From: CADEFQ01 sp035342635
Lineage (GTDB): Bacteria > Pseudomonadota > Gammaproteobacteria > Steroidobacterales > Steroidobacteraceae
NCBI GenBank assembly: GCA_035342635.1
Contig: DAOQXO010000088.1
Location: 1-10,627 of the forward strand
DNA length: 10,627 nucleotides
Direction: 5' to 3'
The position numbers were made by a program, and so were the translations under genes. This document shows, in pieces, positions 1-6,436 of this stretch. Below the pieces are notes generated by a model, which worked only from the letters and a program-made list of their open reading frames with translations, had not been told where the DNA came from and did not search any database. The number at the start of each line of letters is the position of its first letter. The first letter of the stretch is position 1.

Positions 1-750
1 ATCACGCTGCTGGTGCCCTCGATCGGCGCGGGCGGCGCCCCGGAGCCGCGACTGCGCGAGTTCGCCGTGGCCGGTCTGTTCGAGGTCGGTCTGCAGGACC
101 ATGACGGTACGCTGGTCCTTGCGGCATTCGACGACGTGCGTGCGGTGCTGCCGCGCGCCGGCAATCCCGGTTCCGTGCACCTGCGCTTCGACGATGCGCT
201 CGCCGCGCCCGCGCGCGCCGCCGCGCTGCGCACGGCGTTCGCCGGGCAGGCCGAGGTGCGCGACTGGACCCAGGACCACGCCAACTACTTCCGTGCGATA
301 CGCATCGAGAAGACGATGATGTCGCTGATCCTGCTGCTGATCGTCGCGGTGGCAGCGTTCAACATCGTGGCCATGCTGGTGATGGTGGTGACCGACAAGC
401 GCACCGACATCGCGATCCTGCGTACGCTCGGCACGGCGCCGCGGCGCGTGATGGGCGTATTCGCGACCCAGGGACTCGTGATCGGCTGGTTCGGCGTCAT
501 CGCCGGCATTGCGCTCGGCGTGCTGATCGCGCGCAACGTCACGCCGATCGTCGCGTTCCTCGAGCGCGCCTTCGGCTTCCAGATCATGGACGCCGACGTC
601 TACTACATCACCCGCATCCCCTCGGTGCTAGAGTGGCACAACGTTGCGTGGATCGGCGGCGCGGCGTTCCTGCTGACCGCGCTGGCCACCGTTTATCCGG
701 CATTGCGCGCGGCGCGCGTCGCGCCCGCCGAAGCGCTGCGTTACGAGTAG
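1..750 (+). CDS. lolC/E: Lipoprotein-releasing ABC transporter permease, LolC/LolE family (5' end outside window)
   Basis: This is the C-terminal 249 residues of an inner-membrane permease of the Lol complex, which extracts outer-membrane lipoproteins from the inner membrane and passes them to LolA. The reading frame is open from base 1 and the start lies upstream, so the GTG at 13 is not a real start. The visible part holds the end of the periplasmic domain, then three membrane segments: one near codons 107-128, one at about 150-175 and one before the C-terminus. The motifs EKTMMSLILLLIVAVAAFN, TDIAILRTLG and the terminal PALRAARVAPAEALRYE are characteristic of LolC/LolE. The next gene is a paralogue with near-identical C-terminal motifs, 3 nt downstream. 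The loop corresponding to the LolA-binding hook of LolC is shorter here and lacks the TPxG-xxP pattern, which leans towards a LolE role. The first membrane segment after that loop looks more LolC-like, so the C/E assignment is uncertain. The family assignment is secure. Confidence 0.93.
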   Translation: MTLLVPSIGAGGAPEPRLREFAVAGLFEVGLQDHDGTLVLAAFDDVRAVLPRAGNPGSVHLRFDDALAAPARAAALRTAFAGQAEVRDWTQDHANYFRAIRIEKTMMSLILLLIVAVAAFNIVAMLVMVVTDKRTDIAILRTLGTAPRRVMGVFATQGLVIGWFGVIAGIALGVLIARNVTPIVAFLERAFGFQIMDADVYYITRIPSVLEWHNVAWIGGAAFLLTALATVYPALRAARVAPAEALRYE

Positions 751-753
751 CCG

Positions 754-2001
754 ATGACACGCTTCTACGAATGGTGGATCGGCACGCGCTACCTGTCCTC
801 GACGCACCGGCGCGGTTTCGTGTCGATCGTTGCGCTGATTTCGGTGATCGGGCTGATGCTGGGGGTCGCCGTGCTGATCGTGGTGCTGTCGGTGATGAAC
901 GGCTTCGAGCGCGAGCTGCGCACGCGCATCCTCGCGGTCACCGCGCACGCGACGCTGATGGGTCTCGAGGGCACGCTCGACGACTGGCGCGAGGCGCGCG
1001 CCGTGGCCCTGGGCACCGAGGGGGTGCGCGCTGCCGTGCCCTATGTCGAGGCACAGTCGATGCTCGCCCACGGCAGCGTGATCACCGGCGCGCAGGTGCG
1101 GGGCATCGACCCGGACGAGGAGGGCAAGGCCGACGGCCTCGAGTCGCGCATGACGAGCGGCAGCCTCGGGGCGCTGTTTCCCGGCAGCTGGAACATCGTG
1201 CTGGGAGATGCGCTCGCCGCGGAACTTGGCGCGCAGGCCGGCGACACGCTGGTACTGATCGCACCGGAGGGCTCGGCGACGCCGACCGGCGTGATGCCGC
1301 GCATGCGCCGCTTCACGGTCAGCGGCATATTCAGTTCCGGCATGTACGAGTTCGACCGCGGGCTCGCGCTCGTGAACCTGCAGGACGCCGCGCGGCTGTA
1401 TCGGACCGGCGATGGCGTCACCGGGCTGCGCCTCGAGCTCGACGATGCGTTCGCCGCCCCGCGCATCGTGCGCGAGGTGGCGCTCGGCCTCGGCGGGGGC
1501 TTCTATGTCAGCGATTGGACCCGCAATCACGCGAATTTCTTCCGCTCGATCGAGATCACCAAGTCGCTGATGTTCGTGATCCTGCTGATGATCGTCGGCG
1601 TCGCGGCATTCAACATCGTCGCGACGCTGGTGATGATCGTCAAAGAGAAACAGACCGACATCGCGATCCTGCGTACCCTCGGTGCCGGACCGCGCAACGT
1701 GCTCGGTGCGTTCACGGTCCAGGGCGTGCTGATCGGGCTTGCGGGCACCGCGCTCGGCGCCGGCCTCGGCATGCTGGTCGCACGCAATCTCGAATCGCTG
1801 GTGCGCAGCCTGGAGCGCGCGCTCGGCACCCAGTTCCTCGATGCCCGGGTCTATTACATGAGCGATTTACCGGCTTACGTCGAATGGCAGGATGTGCTGC
1901 AGGTGTGTGGAGTCGCGTTCGCGCTGTGCGCGCTCGCGACGCTCTATCCGGCGTGGCGCGCCGCGCGCACCGCGCCGGCCGAGGCGCTGCGCCATGAGTG
2001 A
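754..2001 (+). CDS. lolC: Lipoprotein-releasing ABC transporter permease, LolC-like
   Basis: This complete 415-residue permease is close to the roughly 400 to 414 residues of Escherichia coli LolC and LolE. Its layout is a cytoplasmic N-terminus, TM1 at about 22-48 ending in the family motif VLSVMNGFERELRTRIL, a large periplasmic domain at about 50-265, TM2 at about 272-296, TM3 at about 316-345 and TM4 at about 380-402. The C-terminus ends in PAWRAARTAPAEALRHE. Residues 171-186 contain a proline-rich PTGVMP stretch that lines up with the hook of E. coli LolC, which captures LolA; this favours LolC over LolE. The ATG at 754 follows the upstream stop by 3 nt and overlaps the next gene, lolD, by 8 nt, so translation of all three is probably coupled. 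The ribosome site is weak. The protein should pair with the upstream permease and a LolD dimer to form the release machine. Confidence 0.95.
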   Translation: MTRFYEWWIGTRYLSSTHRRGFVSIVALISVIGLMLGVAVLIVVLSVMNGFERELRTRILAVTAHATLMGLEGTLDDWREARAVALGTEGVRAAVPYVEAQSMLAHGSVITGAQVRGIDPDEEGKADGLESRMTSGSLGALFPGSWNIVLGDALAAELGAQAGDTLVLIAPEGSATPTGVMPRMRRFTVSGIFSSGMYEFDRGLALVNLQDAARLYRTGDGVTGLRLELDDAFAAPRIVREVALGLGGGFYVSDWTRNHANFFRSIEITKSLMFVILLMIVGVAAFNIVATLVMIVKEKQTDIAILRTLGAGPRNVLGAFTVQGVLIGLAGTALGAGLGMLVARNLESLVRSLERALGTQFLDARVYYMSDLPAYVEWQDVLQVCGVAFALCALATLYPAWRAARTAPAEALRHE

Positions 2002-2674
2002 GGCCGTCCTCGATGCGCGCGGCCTGCGGCGCGAGTTCAGGCAGGGCCCGGTGCTGCTCGAAGTGCTGCGCGGCGCGGACCTTGTGGTCGGTGTCGGCGA
2101 GCGCCTCGCGATCATCGGCGCCTCGGGCTCGGGCAAGACCACGCTGCTGCAGGTCATCGGCGGGCTCGACCGTCCGACGGCCGGCACGGTGCTGGTCGAC
2201 GGCCGCGATATCCATGCGGTCGGTGAGCGGGAACGCGGCGAATTGCGCAATCGCGCGATCGGATTCGTGTACCAGTTCCATCACCTGCTGCCGGAGTTCT
2301 CGGCGCTCGAGAACGTGGCGATGCCGCTGCTCGTGCGGCGCGAACGGGTCGCCGTCGCACGCGAGCGTGCCGCCGCGCTGCTCGATCGCGTCGGGCTCGG
2401 GGCACGACTCACGCACCGTCCGCACCAGCTCTCCGGCGGCGAGCGCCAGCGCGCCGCGGTGGCGCGTGCGCTGGTGACCGAGCCGCGCCTCGTGCTGGCC
2501 GACGAGCCGACCGGCAATCTCGACGGCGCCAACGCCGAACAGGTCTTCCAATTGATGCTCGAGCTGAATCGTGAGCGGGGCACGAGCCTCGTCGTCGTGA
2601 CCCACGACCCGCGCCTGGCGGCCCGGATGGATCGCGTGCTGCGGCTCGAGGACGGGGTGCTGGTCCCGGCCTGA
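1994..2674 (+). CDS. lolD: Lipoprotein-releasing system ATP-binding protein LolD
   Basis: This is the ATPase subunit of the LolCDE exporter, 226 residues against 233 in E. coli. It powers transfer of lipoproteins from the inner membrane to LolA. Visible motifs in order are Walker A GASGSGKTT at 42-50, the Q-loop region with the Lol-specific YQFHHLLPEFSALENV from residue 93, the signature LSGGERQR at 146-153, Walker B LVLADEPTGNLD from residue 166, and the switch histidine His204 in VVTHD. The YQFHHLLP(E/D)F(S/T)ALENV segment separates LolD from MacB, FtsE and other relatives. The start chosen is the ATG at 1994, inside the ATGAGTGA overlap with the preceding permease; an upstream in-frame start at 1892 would add an arginine-rich tail unlike LolD. 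The gene is last in the lol operon and is followed by a hairpin. Finding lolD after both permeases differs from the C-D-E order of E. coli. Confidence 0.97.
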   Translation: MSEAVLDARGLRREFRQGPVLLEVLRGADLVVGVGERLAIIGASGSGKTTLLQVIGGLDRPTAGTVLVDGRDIHAVGERERGELRNRAIGFVYQFHHLLPEFSALENVAMPLLVRRERVAVARERAAALLDRVGLGARLTHRPHQLSGGERQRAAVARALVTEPRLVLADEPTGNLDGANAEQVFQLMLELNRERGTSLVVVTHDPRLAARMDRVLRLEDGVLVPA

Positions 2675-2689
2675 GGCCGCTCAGCGTCG

Positions 2690-2712
2690 AAACGGGCCGA
2701 ACGGCCCCGTTT
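2690..2712. terminator. Putative bidirectional terminator between convergent lolD and the DUF2062 gene
   Basis: An inverted repeat has left arm AAACGGGCC (2690-2698), loop GAAC (2699-2702) and right arm GGCCCCGTTT (2703-2712). It forms nine base pairs with a single bulged C on the right arm. It sits 15 nt after the lolD stop and overlaps the stop codon of the opposing gene (TAA on the minus strand, 2711-2713). The A and T runs flanking the stem give a short U-tract on either strand (only three T), so it is a weak intrinsic terminator that could work both ways. Position and symmetry support it; the short U-tract is the main reservation. Confidence 0.55.
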
Positions 2713-3229
2713 ACCGTCTGGTGCGTGCCGGTCGCGCGCGATATTTCTGGCGCACGTGAATGCGCCAGAACAGCTCGAGCAGCGCCCAGCCGAGCAGCCC
2801 GCCGACCACGGCGCAGGCGAGGCAGCCGACCAGGAACGGTTTCCACAGCGGCCCGAGCCCGTATTGCAGCCAGGTCCACGAGAGCTCGAAGCGAAAGGGC
2901 TGCGGTATGTGGCCGAGCATCAGGGCGCCGACCCGATAGGCGAAGTAGTAGACCGGCACGAACGTAAACGGGTTGACCAGGAACACGGTCGCCACGAGTA
3001 CCGGCGCATTGATCCGTGCGGTGATCGCCACGATCGCGGCGAGGATCAGGTGCACCGGCAGCGGCACGAAACCGATGGCGATGCCGGCGCCGAATGCCGC
3101 AGTGACCCCGCGCCGCTGCAGCGACCACAGTGCCGGATCCGCGATGCGCGTGCCGAACGGGCGCAGATACCAGTGGCTGCGGATCTGCTCCGGCGACGGC
3201 GTGAATCGGCGGATCATGTGGCGGGGCAT
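2711..3229 (-). CDS. DUF2062 domain-containing membrane protein
   Basis: The 172-residue product belongs to the DUF2062 family of small, uncharacterised inner-membrane proteins. Family marks are the N-terminal MPRHMIRRFTPSPEQIRSH, the segment RPFGTRIADPALWSLQRRG, and the membrane hairpin around residues 45-105 with FVPLPVH, INAPV and NPFTFVPVYYFAYRVG. A further hydrophobic segment lies at about 130-155, followed by a basic tail. The start at 3229 was chosen because MPR is the usual opening of this family; an in-frame extension to 3385 would add an arginine- and alanine-rich tail and run into comEC. A second ATG at 3217, four codons downstream, is also possible. Neither has a clear ribosome site. 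The gene faces lolD tail to tail and diverges from comEC. Homologues occupy the same place between lol genes and comEC in Pseudomonas. The function is unknown; a role in envelope biogenesis is only suggested by the neighbours. Confidence 0.88.
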   Translation of the reverse strand: MPRHMIRRFTPSPEQIRSHWYLRPFGTRIADPALWSLQRRGVTAAFGAGIAIGFVPLPVHLILAAIVAITARINAPVLVATVFLVNPFTFVPVYYFAYRVGALMLGHIPQPFRFELSWTWLQYGLGPLWKPFLVGCLACAVVGGLLGWALLELFWRIHVRQKYRARPARTRR

Positions 3230-3241
3230 GTGGCGCGCCAC
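3230..3241. promoter_or_regulatory. 12-bp perfect palindrome in the divergent DUF2062/comEC spacer
   Basis: GTGGCGCGCCAC is a perfect inverted repeat. It lies directly before the ATG of the DUF2062 gene at 3229 and 20 nt before the comEC start at 3262. The spacer between the two start codons is only 32 bp, so any promoters must overlap each other or lie inside the coding regions. The palindrome could be an operator or could affect translation starts on the minus-strand message. In GC-rich DNA such a short palindrome may also be chance. No -10 or -35 box is obvious here. Confidence 0.25.
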
Positions 3242-3261
3242 TCTAGCAGGGCGGGCGAGCC

Positions 3262-5343
3262 ATGACACTCGCCGCCGCCGGTGCGTTCCTCGCCGGCGCA
3301 TTGCTGGCGCTCGCCGTGCCCACGCCGTACCCGCCCCATGCTGCGCTGGCCGTGCTGCTGGCCGCACTTGGCGCCGCGCTGGCATGGCGGGCAGGGTGGC
3401 CGCTTGCCACTGTGCTTGCGGCGTGGCTGCTGGCGGGGCTTGTCTGCGCGGCGGTCACCACTTCGCTGCGGCTCGCCGAGCGCTGGCCGCAGTCGCGTAG
3501 CGGCGAACGCGTACTCGTCACCGCACGCGTTGCCTCGATCCCGGTCGACGAGGAATACGGTACCGCCTTCGACGCGCTCCTCACCCTCGATCCGCGGGCC
3601 GGCGGACAGCGCCTGCGCGCCCGCATCGTCTGGGTGCACCCGCAGCCCCGACCGCAGGTCGGCGAGCGATGGCAGCTCGCGGTGCGCCTGCGAGCGCCGC
3701 GCGCCGCCCTGAACCCGAACGGCCCCGACATGGAGCGTGTCTGGTTCCGGGATCGCGTCGGCGCGCTCGGCACGGTGCTGCCACGCAGCCCGCTCAACAT
3801 CCGACTCGACCCCGGTCATGCGCCGCTCGATCGACTTCGCGCCCGCATCATGCGGCGCATCGCGGCCACCGTGGTCGATCGCGACGCGGCCGCATTGCTG
3901 GGCGCACTGGCGGTGGGCGTCACCGGCGACATGTCGCGCGAACAGTGGCGCGTGTTCAACGCCACCGGCACCACGCATCTCGTGGCCATCTCGGGGATGC
4001 ACGTGACGCTGTTTGCGGTGATCGCGATGGCCGGCGCGCGGCGCGTGTGGCGGGTGGCGGGACGCTGGTGCACCCGGCTGCGGCGCGAGAGCTTCGCGGC
4101 GGCGCTCGGCATCGTCACGGCGGCCGGCTACTCGCTGCTCGCCGGTTTCTCGGTCCCGACGCAGCGCACGCTCCTCATGTTGTCGGCGTGGCTCATCGCG
4201 CGCCACCTCGCACGCGCGCACGGGGCGCTACATGCCTTCGCCGTGGCGCTGGTCGCGGTACTGCTGCTCGATCCGCTCGCGCCGCTCGCGAGCGGCTTCT
4301 GGCTCTCTTTCGGCGCCGTGGCGGCGATTCTCCTCGCCACCGGCGCGCGCCTCGGCCGCGCCCACTGGCTGCATGAGGCCGTGCGCGTGCAGTGCGCGGT
4401 GACGATTGCCCTCGTACCCGTCACGCTGGCGGCATTCGGCAGCGTGTCGCTCGCGAGCCTCGTGGTAAATGCCGCCGCGATTCCGCTGTTCACGCTGCTG
4501 CTCGTGCCCCTCGTCCTCGCGGCCACGGCTGCGATGGCCCTTTGGCCCGCGCTCGCCACCCTGCTGCTGCAGCTTGCGGCCTGGCTGCATGCGCAGCTGT
4601 GGCCGTGGCTCGAAGCCGCGGCCGACTGGCCGCATGCGCTCGTGCAGCTCGCGCCACCGGCATGGGCCTACCTGCTGGTCGTGCCCGCCGCAGGCATGGC
4701 GGTGCTGCCCTGGCCACGCGGCCTGCGCGCCACCGCGGCGGCGGCAATTCTGCCGCTCGGCTTCGCGCGCGCGCTCGTGCCCGCTGCCGACGAGATCACG
4801 GTTGCGGTGTTCGATGTCGGGCGCGGCCAGGCCGTCGCGATCCGCACGGCCGATGGCGTGCTCGTGCATGGCACCGGCGACAGCTTCGGGACGGAGGGAC
4901 GGCGCATGGCGCGAGTGGTCGTGCCATGGCTACGCACGCAGCGCGTGGCCCGCGTCGATGACCTCGTGCTGCCGCACCTGTACCGCGATTACGCGGTCGG
5001 CGCCGCCGAGCTCGATATCACATTGGGCATCGACCGCATCCTGGTGGCGCGACCCTGGCCCGGCGGTCCGCAGCGCGCGGTGACCTGCGATGCGCACGCG
5101 GGCTGGACCCGCGCAGCGGCGCACTTCGCACTGACTGCAACTTGCGACATGACGGTGACGGTCGGTGCGAACCGGCTCGAGGTCACCGGCAAGGAGGTGT
5201 TCCTGGACACAGGCGCGGGTCGCCAGCACCTCGACAGCGAGGTCCGCGGCGCGATCATCCTGACCCTGGGCAAGGCGGCCGGTGCGGTTCGGCGCCGCGA
5301 TGCCCGCGACGGCTATCCATGGCCATGGCGTGCTCCGGTATGA
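3262..5343 (+). CDS. comEC: DNA internalization-related competence protein ComEC/Rec2 with degenerate C-terminal MBL-like domain
   Basis: ComEC forms the inner-membrane channel that carries single-stranded DNA into the cytoplasm during natural transformation. The 693-residue product has hydrophobic helices in residues 1-66, a soluble OB-fold-like (DUF4131) region at about 80-175, and the Competence domain at about 200-500. The diagnostic TGTTHLVAISGMHVTLF lies around residues 235-251 (His239 to His247) and is followed by many membrane helices. The C-terminal domain opens normally with FDVGRGQA (517-524). Its metal-site motifs are altered: the expected HxDxDHxGG reads HLYRDYAVG from His572, the usual D-T-G reads HGTG (536-539), and the usual TGD reads TGK (642-644). 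The late HHGS motif is absent, and the protein is shorter than typical full-length ComEC, which is about 750 to 800 residues. The channel is therefore probably intact and the nuclease-like domain probably inactive. The ATG at 3262 has only a weak ribosome site. The stop TGA overlaps an ATGATG at 5340-5345, before exbB. Confidence 0.93.
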   Translation: MTLAAAGAFLAGALLALAVPTPYPPHAALAVLLAALGAALAWRAGWPLATVLAAWLLAGLVCAAVTTSLRLAERWPQSRSGERVLVTARVASIPVDEEYGTAFDALLTLDPRAGGQRLRARIVWVHPQPRPQVGERWQLAVRLRAPRAALNPNGPDMERVWFRDRVGALGTVLPRSPLNIRLDPGHAPLDRLRARIMRRIAATVVDRDAAALLGALAVGVTGDMSREQWRVFNATGTTHLVAISGMHVTLFAVIAMAGARRVWRVAGRWCTRLRRESFAAALGIVTAAGYSLLAGFSVPTQRTLLMLSAWLIARHLARAHGALHAFAVALVAVLLLDPLAPLASGFWLSFGAVAAILLATGARLGRAHWLHEAVRVQCAVTIALVPVTLAAFGSVSLASLVVNAAAIPLFTLLLVPLVLAATAAMALWPALATLLLQLAAWLHAQLWPWLEAAADWPHALVQLAPPAWAYLLVVPAAGMAVLPWPRGLRATAAAAILPLGFARALVPAADEITVAVFDVGRGQAVAIRTADGVLVHGTGDSFGTEGRRMARVVVPWLRTQRVARVDDLVLPHLYRDYAVGAAELDITLGIDRILVARPWPGGPQRAVTCDAHAGWTRAAAHFALTATCDMTVTVGANRLEVTGKEVFLDTGAGRQHLDSEVRGAIILTLGKAAGAVRRRDARDGYPWPWRAPV

Positions 5344-5344
5344 T
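5339..5344 (+). promoter_or_regulatory. Possible -10 box before exbB
   Basis: TATGAT is one mismatch from the sigma-70 consensus TATAAT and stands out in this GC-rich region. It lies over the comEC stop codon, 34 nt before the exbB start. No convincing -35 hexamer is seen 16 to 18 nt upstream and there is no extended TGn. It may be an internal promoter for the exbB-to-kdsB operon, or simply the ATGATG at the end of comEC. Confidence 0.25.
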
Positions 5345-5365
5345 GCGCACGGGTCGCAAAACAGC

Positions 5366-5370
5366 GAGGA
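5366..5370 (+). promoter_or_regulatory. Shine-Dalgarno site fixing the exbB start
   Basis: GAGGA lies 8 nt before the ATG at 5379. It selects this start over the in-frame ATGs at 5340 and 5343 and over longer extensions. The protein begun at 5379 opens MWEIVRAGGPLMWPI, the usual N-terminus of this ExbB type. Confidence 0.7.
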
Positions 5371-5378
5371 TCGAGCGG

Positions 5379-6008
5379 ATGTGGGAAATCGTGCGCGCCG
5401 GCGGGCCACTCATGTGGCCGATCATCCTGTGTTCCATAGGCGCTGCGGCGATCATCCTGGAGCGCTTCTGGACCCTGCAGGACAAAAGGGTCATTCCGCC
5501 CGACCTCACCCGCAAGGTCTCGCAGCTCATCGAGGGCAACCAGATCAACGACAAGGTGATCGCCGCGCTCGAACAGAATTCGCCGCTCGGCCGCATCCTC
5601 GCCGCGGGGCTCGCCAACCGCCACCGGCCGCGCGAGATCATGGTGGAACGTCTGCAGGACACGGGCCGCCACGTCATCTATGAGCTCGAGCGCTTCCTCA
5701 ATTCGCTCAACATGATCGCGGGCGTCAGCCCCTTGCTCGGCCTGCTGGGCACCGTGACCGGCATCATCAAGGCGTTCAACGCCATCCAGGCGGGCGGCAT
5801 GGGTGACCCGCGCATGCTCTCCGGCGGCATCGCCGAGGCACTGATCACGACCGCCGCGGGCCTGTCCGTCGCGATTCCCTCGCTGATCGGTTTTCGGCTG
5901 CTGCGCGGCAAGGTGGACCGCATCGTGATCCAGATGGAGAAGGACGCATTGCGCCTCGCCGACGAAGTCGATGCGGCGGCCGGTCGTGGCAGGGCGGGCG
6001 CCGCGTGA
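5379..6008 (+). CDS. exbB: MotA/TolQ/ExbB proton channel family protein
   Basis: This inner-membrane subunit belongs to a proton-driven motor of the ExbB/TolQ type, which converts proton flow through a pentamer around ExbD dimers into mechanical work on the envelope. The 209-residue product has TM1 at about 11-28, a cytoplasmic region at about 30-105, TM2 at about 108-135 with NMIAGVSPLLGLLGTVTGI, and TM3 at about 152-175 with GGIAEALITTAAGLSVAIP. These last two are the signature helices of the family. The start at 5379 is set by a GAGGA ribosome site 8 nt upstream. The stop overlaps the exbD start as GTGA, which argues for coupled synthesis of the two partners. No tonB, tolA or siderophore receptor gene is in the window. 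The pair precedes msbA and lpxK, as a similar exbBD pair does near lpxK in Pseudomonas, so its energised partner is unknown. A TolQ-like role cannot be excluded. Confidence 0.94.
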   Translation: MWEIVRAGGPLMWPIILCSIGAAAIILERFWTLQDKRVIPPDLTRKVSQLIEGNQINDKVIAALEQNSPLGRILAAGLANRHRPREIMVERLQDTGRHVIYELERFLNSLNMIAGVSPLLGLLGTVTGIIKAFNAIQAGGMGDPRMLSGGIAEALITTAAGLSVAIPSLIGFRLLRGKVDRIVIQMEKDALRLADEVDAAAGRGRAGAA

Positions 6009-6436
6009 ACTTCAAGCCGCGCCGCACGGACGAGCCCGAGCTCAACATGACGCCACTCATCGACGTGGTGCTGCTGCTCGTCGTCTTCTTCATGCTGTCG
6101 TCGACCTTCGTGCAGGAAGGGCGCCTGCGCGTGCGCCTGCCCGAGGCGCGCGACGTGCCGGTGACCCGTCCCGCGCAGGAGCCCATCGTCGTGAGCGTGA
6201 CCGAGGGGGGTGGCTATCGCGTCAATGAGCGCGATCTCGTCAACGCAGGCGCCGATACCCTGAGGGCGGCGCTGCTCGCGGTGGCAGGGGAGGAGCGTGG
6301 CATTCCGGTCACGCTGCGTGCCGACGCGCGTGCGAGCCACCAGGCCGTGGTCACCGCGATGGACGTGCTCGGCAAGCTCGGTTTCGCCGAGATCAACATC
6401 GCGACGGTGAACGACGCGGACGCCGCCGGCCCGTGA
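6005..6436 (+). CDS. exbD: ExbD/TolR family biopolymer transport protein
   Basis: This 143-residue partner of ExbB is anchored by one membrane helix and carries a periplasmic domain that engages the energised partner. The N-terminus has the family signature ELNMTPLIDVVLLLVVFFML, with the single helix at about 17-36 and the motor aspartate at Asp20, equivalent to the essential transmembrane Asp of ExbD and TolR. The rest is a small periplasmic domain at about 45-140 of the ExbD/TolR fold, with alternating strands such as EPIVVSVTEGGGYRVNE and a closing EINIATV. The start is a GTG whose sequence GTGA overlaps the exbB stop by 4 nt. The end overlaps the msbA start in exactly the same way. The GTG start and tight overlaps suggest that translation depends on ribosomes arriving from exbB, which would help set subunit ratios. 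Confidence 0.94.
   Translation: MNFKPRRTDEPELNMTPLIDVVLLLVVFFMLSSTFVQEGRLRVRLPEARDVPVTRPAQEPIVVSVTEGGGYRVNERDLVNAGADTLRAALLAVAGEERGIPVTLRADARASHQAVVTAMDVLGKLGFAEINIATVNDADAAGP

Noticed and set aside
628..1530. A 300-codon minus-strand frame across the two Lol permeases.
   Set aside because: It is antisense to two well-supported genes and has no domain-like composition or ribosome site of note.
633..1997. A 454-codon plus-strand frame over the second Lol permease.
   Set aside because: The product is a low-complexity Arg/Ala/Gly-rich string, and the overlapping frame encodes a clear LolC-family permease with membrane helices.
3214..4221. A 335-codon minus-strand frame over the first half of comEC.
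   Set aside because: It has the biased composition typical of antisense frames, and comEC in the other strand carries conserved motifs.
4807..5343. A frameshift as the cause of the odd ComEC C-terminus.
   Set aside because: The frame keeps recognisable domain text before, between and after the altered motifs, and neither other forward frame contains the missing HHGS-type segment.
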